Origin: Phaeosaccion multiseriatum
Lineage: Eukaryota > Ochrophyta, other classes
NCBI GenBank assembly: GCA_965112735.1
Contig: OZ218962.1
Location: 744,001 to 808,000 of the forward strand
Length of the DNA stretch: 64,000 bases
Direction: 5' to 3'
Shown here: positions 40,341-63,194 of the stretch, piece by piece
Layout: each line of letters opens with the position of its first letter
Position numbering within the stretch: position 1 is the first letter of the stretch
Notes under the pieces: model-generated
Seen by the model: the letters and a program-made list of their open reading frames with translations, nothing else
What the model was told of the DNA's origin: nothing
Databases searched by the model: none
Made by a program: the position numbers and the translations under genes

Positions 40341-43300
40341 ATGTTGGGAGCCAGGAGGATCATAGCGTCTTCCTCGAGATGGCTGCTGGCGAGGCCAAGC
40401 GGCGCGGCGTATCTTAGCGGCAGTGGCGGCTTTTTCTCAGCCGACGAAAGCCCGAGCTTCACCACCAACAGCCGCACAAGCAGCAGAGTAAGGGCCTCCT
40501 ATTGCACGGGTAGCAGCGGGGGGAGCGTCAGGAACCAGAGGCGGTGTCCACCGATTATCAGTAGCAGGAACGACAGTGGTGCCAGCACGTGTCGAAGGGC
40601 CTTCTTCAGCAGCAAGGATGGCAGCGACGACGAGCACGAGGAGGAGGAGGAGGAGGAGGAGGAGGACGACGAAGGGTCGGGGGTTGTGGCGGGCTCGGAC
40701 TCAGACTCCAGTAGCGACGCCGCGGATAGGGAGTTCTTCCAGCAGCAAGCAGCGGCGGCGGCAGCGGCCGTGGGCAACAGCATCCCCTCGGCTTTCTTCG
40801 CACAGGTGTGATACGACCGTGTTGTTCGTTGGGAGAGGGCGGTGGGGCCTCTCATTCTCCCTCCTCTCTCTTCTCTCTCCTTATTCGTTGGAAGCGCTCT
40901 CCCTACCTCTTCTCTCTCCTTGTGCATTGGAAGAGGGGAGGGCTCTCTCTCTCTCTCCTCCCTCCGACCTACCCACCCGTCACACTCTCCCGCTCTCCTT
41001 CCCCCCTCCCCCTCCCACAACACAGGCAAGTGCCCACTATGACCTGGTCGTGGTTGGGTCGGGCCCTGCCGCCCAGAAGTGTGCCCTGGAGTCCGCTCGG
41101 ATGGGCAAGAAAGTTGCCGTGGTGGACAAGGGCTCCATGGTGGGGGGCGTGTGCGTGCACACAGGCACCATCCCCAGCAAGACGTTCAGAGAAGCTTGTC
41201 TACACCTTACGGGATTCCTGCACCAAGGTAAGGAATGGGTATTGGGCACGGATATTGGGTATTGGGTGTACATGACGACAGGGTGTGGGGACTTATCACA
41301 GTCGCAACACGGACCCAACCGAAACCCCTCCCCCCCAGCCACCAGCACCAACACCGACTCAACATCGGCACCCTCCCTCCCTCCCTCCATCCATCCATCC
41401 ATCCATCCATCCATCCATCCATCCATCCATCCATCCATCCATCAATCTCTTCTTTCCCTCCCTCCCTCCCTCCCTCACGCCCTCCCTCCCCTCCTCAAAC
41501 AACAAATACGCCAATCAACACCAAAGGCTTCTACGGCCGTATGAGTGCCATGAAGAAACACATCTCCATGCCTGATATCCTCATGGTGGTACGCAAGGTA
41601 GAGCACGGGGAGACGGCCGTCATCGACGATCAGCTCAGGAGGGAGGGGGTGGACCTCATCTCCGGTGAGGGTCAAGGGGAGGAGAGAGGAGAGGAGAGGG
41701 GAGGGGGGAGGAGAGGGGAGGAGGGTGGAGGTGAGAGGTAAGGGAGGGGTGAGGCAGGCAAAGAGCGAGATAGAGGGAGAACAGCATCAGACACAACCCA
41801 GCACCCCACCGACAAGTCATTCACGGCCCCTTCCCGCTCCCCATCTACCCACCCACCCACCCACCTACCCATCCACCCACCCATCCCAAACCCCCAAAAC
41901 TAGGCACTGCCCGCTTCATCCCCTCCCCCGAGGGCGATCATAAGCGAGTGGTTGTCCTGCGGGATACCAAAGAAGGCGACAAGGAGGAGCGCACCTCTGT
42001 GTACAGACACTTTACAGCTGGTGTACCTGCCATGACCCTGTCCAGTGAAAAGTTTTTGGTGGCGTGTGGCACGCGACCGGCCAGGCCGGATCACATCCCC
42101 TTTGACGGGCAGAGGGTATTCGACTCCGATCAGATTCTCTGGGGAGGAGTGAAGGAAGTGCCGAGGTGCGAAGAGAGGGAGAGAGGAAGGGGTTGTGTGT
42201 GTGCGCGCGTGTGTTTGTCTGTGTGGCTGTGTGTTTGTCTGAGAGAGAGGAGAAAGGCACACAGAGAGGGGAGGTGGGGAGTGTGTGTAAGAGAGAGACA
42301 CAGAGGGAGAGGGTGTGTATATGTGTGAGAGCGAGAGTTACCCTCCTCCCCCCCTCCCCCGCCCCAGAAGGCCTCGCATTGTCCACTTGTGGTTTGTCGT
42401 CCTTGTCGTCCTTGTCGTCCGCCGTCGCCACCCGTTGAATCGACATCTACACTATTTACAAACCCAAAGCTCGCCTGCATATTCACAGCTGGCACTACTC
42501 TCTCCTGATTCCAACGCCTTCTCTCCCTCCTTGCTGTGTGTGTGCGTGCGCCCTTTATCTCCCTCCTTGCTGTGTGTGTGCGTGCGCCCTTTATCTCCCT
42601 CCTTGCTGCTTTGCTTCCCTCGCCCCTCCCTGTACCCACACCCCCACCTGGGTGCACCCCTGCTTGGGGCGGTCTCTACTGTATACAGGGACCTGATCGT
42701 GGTTGGGGCCGGGGTCATCGGAATGGAGTATGCCTCCATGATCAACATCTTGCCTGGGACTACGGGTAAGGGGCGTCGCAAGGAAGACAGAAAGGAACGA
42801 AGGAAGGGAGGCTCACTCACTCACTCACTCACTCACTCACTCACTCACTCACATACTCACATACTCACATATTCACTGATTCACTCATTCACCTGCTCGC
42901 TAGCTCACTCAACTCACCCACCCACTCTCTGTATCTCTCTGCTCCTCTTTTGTGTGGGGAACAGTCACTATTATCGACCCCCGTGATGAAGTGCTCGGAT
43001 TCGCCGATAAGGTACGTACATACGTACTTGCGTACTTGCGTACGTCAAAAGTCAGCTTGGTGGGCTGTGCGTGGGCTGTGTGTGGGTGCGTGCGTGTGTG
43101 CCAGCTCTTCTCTACCATACCAAGGGATGGCAGTTGATGGGGAGGCCATAGGTGGGACGCCCACACTCACTCACACACACGCACACACTCACTCACTCAC
43201 TCTCACGCACACACACGCACACACTCACTCACATACACGCACACACTCGCTCACACACACACACTCACACACGCACACTTTCATTGACATACACAGGAAG

Positions 43301-45711
43301 TTGTGCAGGCCTTGGCCTATGCAATGCGCAAGAGCGGGGCTCGCTTCCTGCTGGGGGAGACAGTGCAGTCGGTTGAGAGGCAGAGCGGCACCAACAAGGT
43401 CGTTGCGGTGCTGAGCACGGGCAAGAGGGTCGTGGGGGATGCACTACTCTACACCATGGGCCGGCAAGGTAGGGGAGGGGAGGGTATGGGGTAGAAGGGA
43501 GAGGGAGAGGTGGCCTTGAGCCTTGAGGAGGGACTCTTCCTTTCTCTTTCCTTCTCTCTCTCTCCCGCTGCTACTGCTACTGCTGTTGGTGATGCTCGTG
43601 CATTCCCCCACACGTATAAGTTCTGCTTTGGTGGTAGTCTGTCTCTGAACTGAACTCCTCTGCTCTCCTCTGATCTCCTCTCTCCTCCACTCCACTCCCC
43701 TCCACTCCCCTCCCCTCCCCTCCCCTCCCCTCCCCTCCCCTCCCCTCCCCTCCCCTCCCCTCCCCTCCCCTCCCCTCCCCTCCCCTCCCCTCCCCTCCCC
43801 TCCCATCCCCTCCCTCCCCTCCCCTCCCCTCCCCTCCCCTCCCCTCCCCTCCCCTCCCCTCCCCTCCCCTCCCTCTTCTTCCCTCCTCTCCTCTTCTTCC
43901 CTCCTCTCCTCTCCTCTCCTCTCCTCTCCCTCAGGCAACTCGGACAGCGTCGGGCTGGAGAGTGTGGGGATTGAAGTAGACAAGAGGGGCCTCATTCAGG
44001 TCAGTCAGTAAGTCAACTGGGCTCTTCTCTCCTCTCGATGGCAGCTCATGGCGGCACTGAGCGTTACACTCACTGTACCGCGCTGTGCATCTCTCCTTGC
44101 CTTGCCTGGTCCTGATCATGTCCTCCCCCTGCCCTGCCACGCTCAGGTCAACGACTACTACCAGGCAGCGGAAGATGTCTACGGTGAGAGGAATCTATAC
44201 CGCACCAAGACGGACCCGTCAATAGTCTGTCCGTGTACATATCTCTCTCTCTCTATCCGTCTCTCTCTCTGTCTATCTGTTTCTCCCAAACCCGTCCTCA
44301 TTCTTGTCTTAACCCCCCAACCCCCCCCCCACACCCTCCCACCCTCTATACTCCCCCACAACTAACCTTTCCTCCCTCCTCCCTCCCTCCCTCCCTCCCT
44401 CCCTTCCGTGCGTTGGCGGCTCTCGCTGCCACCGCCCCTGCCCTGATACCATCTGCTGCCATCCTTCTCTCCCCAGCGGTGAGTGCCTGAAGCATACCAT
44501 ACTCCATTGATTTCTCACGCTTTTTCGCATGCACTTCCTCGTAAAGCCGCCGACTACACTCCCCTCTGCACGAATTGTCCCTCCCTCCCTCCCTCCCTCC
44601 CTCCTCACTCCCTCCCTCCCTCCCTTCCTCCCTCCCTCTCTCCCTCCCTCCCTCCCTCCCTCCCTCCCTCCCTCCCTCCCTCCCTCCCTCCCTCCATCCC
44701 TCACTCACTCACTCACTCACTCCCTTTCTCACCCCCTTCCTTCCCTCAGTGCGGCGACATCATCGGCTACCCTGCCCTTGCATCCACCTCTACAGAGCAA
44801 GGTCGCCGTGCCGCTCTCCACATGTGGCGAGGGGCCTCTGCCGTTACACTGGACGACGACATGCTGGATTACAGCAGCCGCAGCGGCTCCGACCAAGGGG
44901 GAGGGCAGGACGGGGGCATGGTGGCAGTGGGTGGCGGGGAGGACCAGGAGCGCCACACGCAGGTCAAGACAGTCGATCACGAAACATGGTTGGGCAGAGA
45001 CTCCGAGCAGCTCTTCCCATACGGTATTTACACGGTGCCAGAGATTAGCATGGTTGGCAAGACAGAGGCTCAACTTACGGCGGAGGGAGTCAATTACGAG
45101 GTCGGGGTCGCCAACTTCGAGGAGCTGGCCAAGGGACAGGTATGGGTGTTGGTGATACAGGGGTGGGTGGGTGGGTGGGAACGTAAAAGTGGGTGGGTGG
45201 ATGGGCGGGTGGGTCTGTAGAGGCGTGTGTGTGAACGGAAGGTTATCGGCGGAGGAAGGGGTCCACTTCTGCGCTGCTGTCTCGCCCACGTCCCCAGGGT
45301 CTCTTTTCTCTTGTGCGAGACTTGTCCATCCACTGCCATCCGTCCACTGCCATCCGTCCACTCCCATCCGTCCACTGCCATCCGCCCACTGCCATCCGCG
45401 CCTCGCTTGGATCGATTGGCCGCTCTCCACTTGCCTTGTCTTGCCTTGCCTGGCCCTACTCGTGCGCTCCTCACCTCCCTCTCTCTCCTCCCTCCTCCCC
45501 CCCTTTCCCCTCCCTTCCTTGCCTCCCCTCCCTCCCCCGCGCGGTGGCCTGTTACAAATGGCGTACCGTATCAGATGCTTGGAGGGGCGGATGGCTTCCT
45601 CAAGATCATCTTCCATGCCGAAACGCTTAAGCTCTTGGGCGTACACTGCTTCGGTGACGGGGCCACAGAGATCATACACATCGGACAGGTGCGTGTGTGT
45701 GTGTGTGTGTG

Positions 45712-45766
<55 letters not shown>

Positions 45767-46323
45767 GTGTGTGCGTGTGTGTGTCGGTGTGTCGGTGTGT
45801 GTATGTATGTGTGTGAGAATGTGTGTCGCGCTCTCATTCTTCTCTCTCGCCCTCTCTCTCGTCTCGCTCTATGGTCTCCCTCTCGCTTGACTCTCTCCCG
45901 CTTTTCTCTTCTCTTCTGTCTCTCTTGACTCCATCTCTCCCTCTCTCTATCTTCCTCTCTTTCTCTCTCTCTCTTTCTCTTTCTCTCTCTCTCTCTCTCT
46001 CACATACAGGTCCTCATGAGTCAGGGCGGTACGATCAAATACTTTGAGTCAAGTGTTTTCAACTACCCCACCCGCGCCGGTAAGTCCATAATCCCTTCCC
46101 ATATTCTGTCTGTCTGTCTGTCTGTCTGTCGCCCAGTTTGCTCTCTCCATTCCCCGCTCCGTACCCCACTCTCTGACTCGCTGTTCTCCTCCCCCTCCCC
46201 CTCCTCCTCCTCCTCCTCCTCCTCCTCCTCCTCCTCCTCCTCCTCCTCCTCCTCCTCCTCCTCCTCCTCCTCCTCCTCCTCCTCCCCCTCCTCCTCCTCC
46301 TCCTCCTCCTCCTCCTCCTCCTC

Positions 46324-46354
<31 letters not shown>

Positions 46355-46540
46355 TCCTCCTCCTCCCCCTCCTCCTCCTCCTCCCCCTCCTCCTCCTCCC
46401 CCTCCTCCTCGTCCTCCTCCCTCTGCCGTGGACGCATGTCTCCCCCCCCTCCCCCCCGGGTCCTCACAGAGGCGTACAACGTCGCTGCCCATGACGGCCT
46501 TCGAAAAGTCGGCAGGGCAGGTGTGGACATAGTGCCTTAA
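40341..46540 (+). CDS. sthA-like: Soluble NAD(P)+ transhydrogenase, SthA type, probably organellar, 703 aa
   Basis: This FAD enzyme interconverts NADH and NADPH. Fourteen exons, phase-consistent to 704 codons: 40341-40805, 41026-41227, 41527-41664, 41904-42165, 42689-42765, 42965-43011, 43297-43468, 43935-43999, 44147-44183, 44477-44478, 44750-45139, 45575-45688, 46010-46079, 46470-46540. The N-terminus [20 protein letters not shown] looks like a mitochondrial transit peptide and is followed by an acidic Ser-rich linker. Motifs: [14 protein letters not shown] (FAD), [26 protein letters not shown] (NAD), [51 protein letters not shown]. The second Cys of the lipoamide-dehydrogenase disulfide is replaced (THTGT-type, as in SthA), so it is not a dihydrolipoamide dehydrogenase. 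An insertion of about 50 residues follows the GDIIGYP motif. Exon 10 is only 2 nt (CG) and completes codon 489 (Ala). Confidence 0.93.
41386..41443. repeat. (ATCC)n microsatellite in intron 2 of the transhydrogenase gene
   Basis: About 14 tandem ATCC units are flanked by CCCT-rich pyrimidine sequence that leads into the acceptor at 41526. Confidence 0.97.
43680..43932. repeat. (CCCCT)n pyrimidine pentamer tract in intron 7 of the transhydrogenase gene
   Basis: About 35 tandem CCCCT units grade into CTCTC and run directly into the 3' splice site CCCTCAG at 43934, forming one very long polypyrimidine tract. Confidence 0.95.
44477..44478 (+). other. 2-nt microexon (CG) of the transhydrogenase gene
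   Basis: The sequence CTTCTCTCCCCAG|CG|GTGAGTGCC places a strong acceptor and a strong donor two bases apart. Exon 9 ends TAC G (phase 1) and exon 11 begins TGC GGC GAC (phase 0). Adding CG makes GCG and yields [11 protein letters not shown], matching the family's IYAxGDxIGYP. Skipping it would shift the frame. Confidence 0.8.
44579..44697. repeat. (CCCT)n tract in intron 10 of the transhydrogenase gene
   Basis: Long CCCT repeats followed by (CACT)n lie between the 2-nt microexon and exon 11. Confidence 0.95.
45690..45770. repeat. (GT)n microsatellite in intron 12 of the transhydrogenase gene
   Basis: A GT run starts right at the donor (CAG|GTGCGTGTGTGT) and is followed by CT-rich sequence up to the acceptor at 46009. 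Confidence 0.95.
46200..46418. repeat. (CTC)n microsatellite in the last intron of the transhydrogenase gene
   Basis: About 70 CTC units with a few CCCCTC interruptions lie about 50 bp upstream of the final 3' splice site. Confidence 0.97.
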
Positions 46541-46989
46541 GTCAACGAACTCGCATTAGGCCCAAGCGCTGGCGACAACTCCCAAGCTCATGAGCGTGTC
46601 ACGCCAAGCTCATTCAGCCGAAGAACCAAACCAAATACCTCGTAGCACATCTTTTGCATTTTTGTAAAACAGCAGGAAACGTCTGAAACTGTCTCCGCCC
46701 CGGGGCGTCCCTGACCACAGGCAAAGTGTGTGCGTGGTGCGTGGGCCCCGCCCGCCCTGTCCACACCCGGCCGGCCGCCACACCGGCTCACCAGCCAGCC
46801 AGCTCCTCCAGCACTTGACTTGCAAGAGGGGCCGCTGCCTCGGCCTCCGCCTCGGTAGAAGAGGCGCCTCCTTCTGTCTGGCTAATATGCGCCGAACATC
46901 ATCAGGTATCAGACCTCGCGCCGGCCATAATCAATAATCAGGCCTGCTGGAGCGGGCCAGAATCAGCAATCAGGCCTGGCTCGGCCGTA
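46541..46989. other. Intergenic; short imperfect repeats
   Basis: Downstream of the transhydrogenase stop. Two to three imperfect copies of a roughly 35-bp unit (CGGCC.TAATCA.TAATCAGGCCTG) occupy about 46920-47005. No gene was seen. Confidence 0.5.
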
Positions 46990-47446
46990 ATCAGTAATCA
47001 GAAAATCAAGCCAGGACGAGGCCTATACCGAGGGGGTGGTCTCCGAGTCGAAAGGTGCCAGTCCTGACGCCAAGTCCAGGCCCGCCGGAGCTCGCTCTCT
47101 CTCCACCTGGTGAGGCTCCCTGTGACACACTGGCTTACCACTGCCCCAGCGGATGCTCTTGGCTGAGGTTGATGTCCGAGAACTTTCTCCAAACTCGCTT
47201 GGGGCAGCATTCGACAGATGGCGAAGGCAGTCGCAGCGATGTGCCCTCCGGTATAGCTAAGCCAAAGAAGGCGTGGGCAGCGAGCATGTCCGGAAGTGGC
47301 GAATGATGGCAACCGCGTACACCTTCTCCCCCACCGTCCAGGCCCACGCTCGCTCCTTGCTTCCCGTAGGCCCTCAACCCTGTCCTGCTCTCTGTCAGTC
47401 TCAGTAGAGCTGGCTGCACTTTTCCTCCTCCTGCGGTATCCTAACT

Positions 47447-47482
<36 letters not shown>

Positions 47483-47540
47483 TCCTCGCTTCAGCTTTTT
47501 TTCGTTGCTGGCCCTTCTCCAGCGCTTAGCTACAGGTCGG
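46990..47540 (-). pseudogene. Frameshifted copy of the triple-repeat gene
   Basis: On the minus strand this segment resembles the intact gene at 47863-50103, with matching pieces in different frames. AIIRHFRTCSLPTP matches the IIRHFRTGSLPMP of the repeat. PEGTSLRL and CCPKRVWRKFSDI match PEGTSL and CSPKRVYEKFPEI. SGLAPFDSET matches SGLAPVDSET. An in-frame TAG and at least two frameshifts break the frame. A CAG/CTG run (47449-47480) may correspond to the poly-Gln linker of the intact gene. It is a tandem, same-strand, decayed duplicate. Confidence 0.7.
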
Positions 47541-47862
47541 TGAGGAGCATGTAAGGAAAAGGAAGTGTAAGTGTTTAGTCCCATCTCAGGCAGGGACACG
47601 TGGTTTTGGGATGGGCCTCCTTTATCCTACCTACTTTGCTCCTTCTCGACTGCCTCTCTCGAGCGAGTCTCCTTTCATTCTTTCATAGTATACAGTTGAT
47701 TCTCACCAAGCCAGTGATGCTACGGCCTACAGCAAGGCTTGCTTGTAGGCTAATACCTGCTACACCACCATACTTGTACGCTCTAGAGATGTTTCTCGCT
47801 TCCTGCTCCCCAGCTGTTTGAAAAGGGCTTGCTTCTCGAAAGGCGGCGGGCGCCAGACCCAG
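47541..47862. other. Intergenic, 3' of the triple-repeat gene
   Basis: About 320 bp between the pseudogene and the stop of the intact gene. No feature was recognised. Confidence 0.5.
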
Positions 47863-50103
47863 CTAGGCGAAAGTCTTCGCCCGTACGAGGCGTATCTCTC
47901 TCCGCGCCTTCCTCCCCTCCTTCTTCTTCTCTCTCACCACCACCACGCGCCTCGCCAGCGCTGCCCACTCCCTCGGGAGAGTCTCGCTCAGCTCCTCGAA
48001 GGCGTCGTACGCCTCCAGATAGGCCTTCAAGAAGCGTCTGACCGCTGCAGCATCGCCAGGGCTAGGCGTCCGTCCTCGTAGGTACTCAGCGCTCACAGCG
48101 TATAGGGGGAGAAGCCGGACTTTCTTGGAGCATGCCGTCACGACCACGCCTCTCGAAGTCGCGCCCACGGTGCTCTCCTGCCGCGCTGCGTCGGAGTCAG
48201 CCGCCGGGAAGTTGTCGTCAATCATCTTCCAGCGCTCGTTGGGCAGCTCCACCTCGTCCCCGATGCTCAGCGTGCCCCCGTCCACACCAGCTCCTCCCGC
48301 TCTGTCAAGAGGGGCCGCTGCCTCGGTCTTCTCCTCGCTCTCGGTGCTCTGCTCGACTGACACCTCTCTCCTCAGAGGCGCCTTCCTCACCCTGGCCTGA
48401 TCTCTCGCCCCCTCCCTGCTATCCTTCGGTAGCCCTGTCCCTTCTTGTTGAGGGTGTTGTCCACCCTCTGTATCCCCGTCAGACTCAACGCTGCCAACAG
48501 CGTCCGGTCCAACCCCCTGCGGGGGGCAGGGCGACGCACACCATGATGTGAAGGGCACGGTCTCCAAGTCAGCGGATGACAGTCCTGCTCTGAACCTCAT
48601 CTCCAACTTCAGGAGCTCTCTCTCTGCCTTGTCGCGATCAACCCCCGAGAGAAAACTGTGACACGCCGGCGTAGTACGGCCCCAGCTGATGAGATTACCC
48701 CTGAACTTCGATCGAACTCGCCCGAGGCTGCATGCTAGCTTCTCAGAGACGAAACCACCCAGAGATGTGCTCTCCGGTAACGGCATGGGCAAGGAGCCCA
48801 TATTGAAGTGGTGAATGAGAGCAGCCGCGTACTCCTCCTCCTCCGCCGTCCATGCTCCTTTCCGTGCCACGCAAGGCTTGTTCATTCCAGTGTTAGTCAC
48901 AGGAGCGGAGCTCTCAGGCTTCGCACCCCCCTCCGCCGCCTCCTCCTGCTCCTCCTCCTCTTCCTGCTCCTCCTCCTCCTCATCATCCTGTTGCTGCTGC
49001 TGGTGGTGGTGCTGCTCTTGACCTCGGCTCTTGGCGCGCGGAGGGAGAGGCGACACATCCCATGATGCGAAGGGAACGGTCTCCGATTCGACCGATGTGA
49101 ACCACGCTCGGAACCTCGTCTCCAGCTCCCGGAGCTCCTTCGCCGCCTTGTGGCGCTCCAGCACCCCCACCGGGCAGTGGGGACTGGAGTTAGGCCTGTG
49201 ACAAGCTGACTTCCGGATCCGGACGATCCGCCTGACACTGTCGAACTTATCATAGACTCGCTGAGGGTTGCATGCCAACTTCTCAGCGATAAAGGTACAT
49301 AGAGACGTGCCCTTGGGTAGCGGCGTGGGCAATGAGCCCGCCCTGAAGTGGTGGATGATGGCAGCTGCGTACCCTTTCTCCCCCGCCGTCCACGCTCCTT
49401 CCCGTCGGCAGTCAGGCTTGTTGTCCTGCTCACTGTTCGTCGCGGTAGCGGCGCTCTGACGCTTGGCGTGACGGTTGGCTCTCTCCTTCTTCTGCTGTAT
49501 CACCAACTGCTGCTGCCGCCGCCGCTGCTGCTGCTGCTCCTGCTGCTGCTCCTGCTGCTGCTCCTGCGCCTTCTGCTCCTGCTGCTGCTGCTGCGGCGGA
49601 CCTAGTCGGCCCTTGGTCCGCCGAGGACGAAGGGACACTCTCCTTGCTGCGAAGAAGCCGGTCTCCGAGTCGACAGGCGCCAATCCTGATGTCGAGTCCA
49701 GGTCTGCTGTGAGCCCCGCCTCCAGCTCCCGGAGCTCGCTCTCCACCTTGTTGCGCTCCTCCTCGGCTGTCTTCTCGACTTGCCTGATCTCCGGGAACTT
49801 TTCGTAAACTCGCTTGGGGCTGCATGCCAGCTTCTCAGCGAGGAAACCCACCAGAGACGTGCCCTCCGGTAATGGCATGGGCAAGGAGCCCGTCCTGAAG
49901 TGGCGAATGATAGCAGCTGCGTACTCCTCCTCCCGTGCCGTCCATGATAGTCCTTTGCGTGCACCGCCGCGAGTCTTATCCGTTCCACAGCGGTCAGTCG
50001 CGGAAGATTCACTGGCCGAACACCCTCTTCCTTTCCTTTTGCAGTGAGCCAGGCTGGCATCGGGATTGGATCTCGGTCTCTTTCTTTGCGTGGTGGGACG
50101 CAT
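47863..50103 (-). CDS. Intronless protein with three copies of a helical GTSL...RVYxKF domain, 746 aa
   Basis: A single open frame of 747 codons; ATG at 50101-50103 is chosen because the upstream extension is low-complexity and non-Met. A domain of about 58 residues occurs three times, at about 50-107, 233-290 and 412-470: W-T-A-x-E-E-x-Y-A-A-A-x-I-x-H-F, then GSLPxPLPxGTSL, then FxAEKLACxPxRVYxKF. The opening resembles a SANT/Myb-type helix. From memory, similar LPxGTSLRxFLxxxLxCxPxRIxKKF sequences occur in many diatom and other heterokont proteins, which supports the taxonomic guess. Linkers are Gln- and Glu-rich (QQLVIQQ is the interspersed motif) and could suit a transcription or chromatin factor. 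The C-terminal part (LSIGDEVELPNERWKMIDD, then VVVTACSKKVRLLPLYAV) may be a small beta-barrel. No DNA contacts can be assigned. Confidence 0.8.
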   Translation of the reverse strand: MRPTTQRKRPRSNPDASLAHCKRKGRGCSASESSATDRCGTDKTRGGARKGLSWTAREEEYAAAIIRHFRTGSLPMPLPEGTSLVGFLAEKLACSPKRVYEKFPEIRQVEKTAEEERNKVESELRELEAGLTADLDSTSGLAPVDSETGFFAARRVSLRPRRTKGRLGPPQQQQQEQKAQEQQQEQQQEQQQQRRRQQQLVIQQKKERANRHAKRQSAATATNSEQDNKPDCRREGAWTAGEKGYAAAIIHHFRAGSLPTPLPKGTSLCTFIAEKLACNPQRVYDKFDSVRRIVRIRKSACHRPNSSPHCPVGVLERHKAAKELRELETRFRAWFTSVESETVPFASWDVSPLPPRAKSRGQEQHHHQQQQQDDEEEEEQEEEEEQEEAAEGGAKPESSAPVTNTGMNKPCVARKGAWTAEEEEYAAALIHHFNMGSLPMPLPESTSLGGFVSEKLACSLGRVRSKFRGNLISWGRTTPACHSFLSGVDRDKAERELLKLEMRFRAGLSSADLETVPFTSWCASPCPPQGVGPDAVGSVESDGDTEGGQHPQQEGTGLPKDSREGARDQARVRKAPLRREVSVEQSTESEEKTEAAAPLDRAGGAGVDGGTLSIGDEVELPNERWKMIDDNFPAADSDAARQESTVGATSRGVVVTACSKKVRLLPLYAVSAEYLRGRTPSPGDAAAVRRFLKAYLEAYDAFEELSETLPREWAALARRVVVVREKKKEGRKARREIRLVRAKTFA

Positions 50104-51489
50104 GTTGACTATCGCACAAAGAGAGTGTTGTTGTGTGGGGAGAGAGAAGTATGGCCGGCCGAGTCGAGGCCGGCAACAATCACTGTAGCTACCAGCGGCT
50201 TTCTCCCCCCCTACCAAAATCCTGATGTTTCGAACCAGCGAGCGCTCTCCTCTCTCTCTCCCCCCGGCTCTCTCCCTTTTCTTTATTTCCGCTCTGCGAG
50301 CTGTTTTATCCTCACCCCCTAACTTTTTTTGTTTTTTGTTTTTTTTGTTTATTTTTTTTTGACTGGCTGCAAAAGTAAAAACCTGGATGGGCGGACACAA
50401 CCGCTTAGGGGACAGCGCCTCCCCCTCCCCCCCCCCCCCCCCCCCTTTTTCTTCTTTAGCCACTACTGGCGCCGCACTTGCCTCCCTGTGTGGGCCCTGC
50501 CTCTTGCGAACACATTGCCACCTTTAGAAGCCGGAAGTAATTTACCTCCTGGGGCGCTTCAGCGCTCTGCCCGCTTGAGACTTGGCACCTGAGACTAGTG
50601 CGACGTCGTCGTTCTCCTCTTGCCCTCTATCTCCTTCGTCTGATTGTTTGGCCTCTCCTTCGTCCACCGGTACGCCTGTTCCCTCCTCCTCCTGCATCGC
50701 CTCCAGCGCCGACCGACTGTCTTCGCCTCCCTCTTTGCTCATGACCCTCTCGGCCCATCGTCCACTCGCAGCCGTCATCTTGTCCGGCCATTGCAATGGG
50801 GGCAACGCTGTAGCCGGAACAGCAGCGGCAGCATCGAGCAGCAGAGGCCATGAGCAAGCAGGAGAGGTTGAAATCTGGGGAAATATTACTTTTAGTACCT
50901 TACGTAAGTACATCACGTAAGGATTGGTTGTCTGTCCGCTGGGGAAATGCCCCCCCCCTCCCCCCCCCCCCCCTTTTTTTCACCTATGGATGGTGAAAGT
51001 GACTTTCTGCTCATCGTCCAGAGTAGCCATAGGCAAGGGAGGCACAATAAAGCCATCAGAACCTCAAACAACCTGTATCCTGCTCCTTCAGAGTTAGCAG
51101 CAAAACCGATTAGCTGTCCATTCACCCAAGTATTACTCTTATAAGAAGAAAAGAAATTCCCCCCCCCCCTCCCCACTCCCCCGCCACCCTGGGTAGCTAC
51201 GATAGCCTCCACCCAACCGTACCCCTTCCTCCCTGCCTGTCGCTTGTCCGTCCACCGACGGCGGCCCACACCAATGGCTGGCTGGCCAAAGAAAGGCCCC
51301 GCCAGACGGTTGTCCATCGTTAGGCTGCCCCGGCCCCCTCGCTCCTTCTCGCTCTGTTTCGCCTTCCACCGTTATCTGCGCTCACTCCGAAGACGGCGCC
51401 GCCTGCTGCTCCGGCTTCCAGGCGCTCCCCATCCTGACCACAAAGTCCGTTACCCAGCCAGGGCCCCTCCACGAGGTAGTTAGCCCTCG
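50104..51489. other. Unresolved region with possible minus-strand exons
   Basis: It contains T-rich (50325-50360) and C-homopolymer (50425-50444, 50948-50974) runs upstream of the triple-repeat gene. A minus-strand frame 50542-50781 (79 aa, ending AGRALKRPRR) is open, acidic and Ser/Glu-rich. An unusually AT-rich block at 50980-51145 has two protein-like minus-strand frames, NTWVNGQLIGFAANSEG and FIVPPLPMATLDDEQKVTF, offset by one base, as expected of a broken or wrongly joined exon. These may be the 3' end of the mosaic gene or a separate small gene; I could not join them. Confidence 0.3.

Positions 51490-63194
<11,705 letters not shown>

Noticed and set aside
46049-46530. Long poly-Gly, poly-Glu and poly-Ser ORFs
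   Set aside because: They are frames of the (CTC)n microsatellite in the last transhydrogenase intron.
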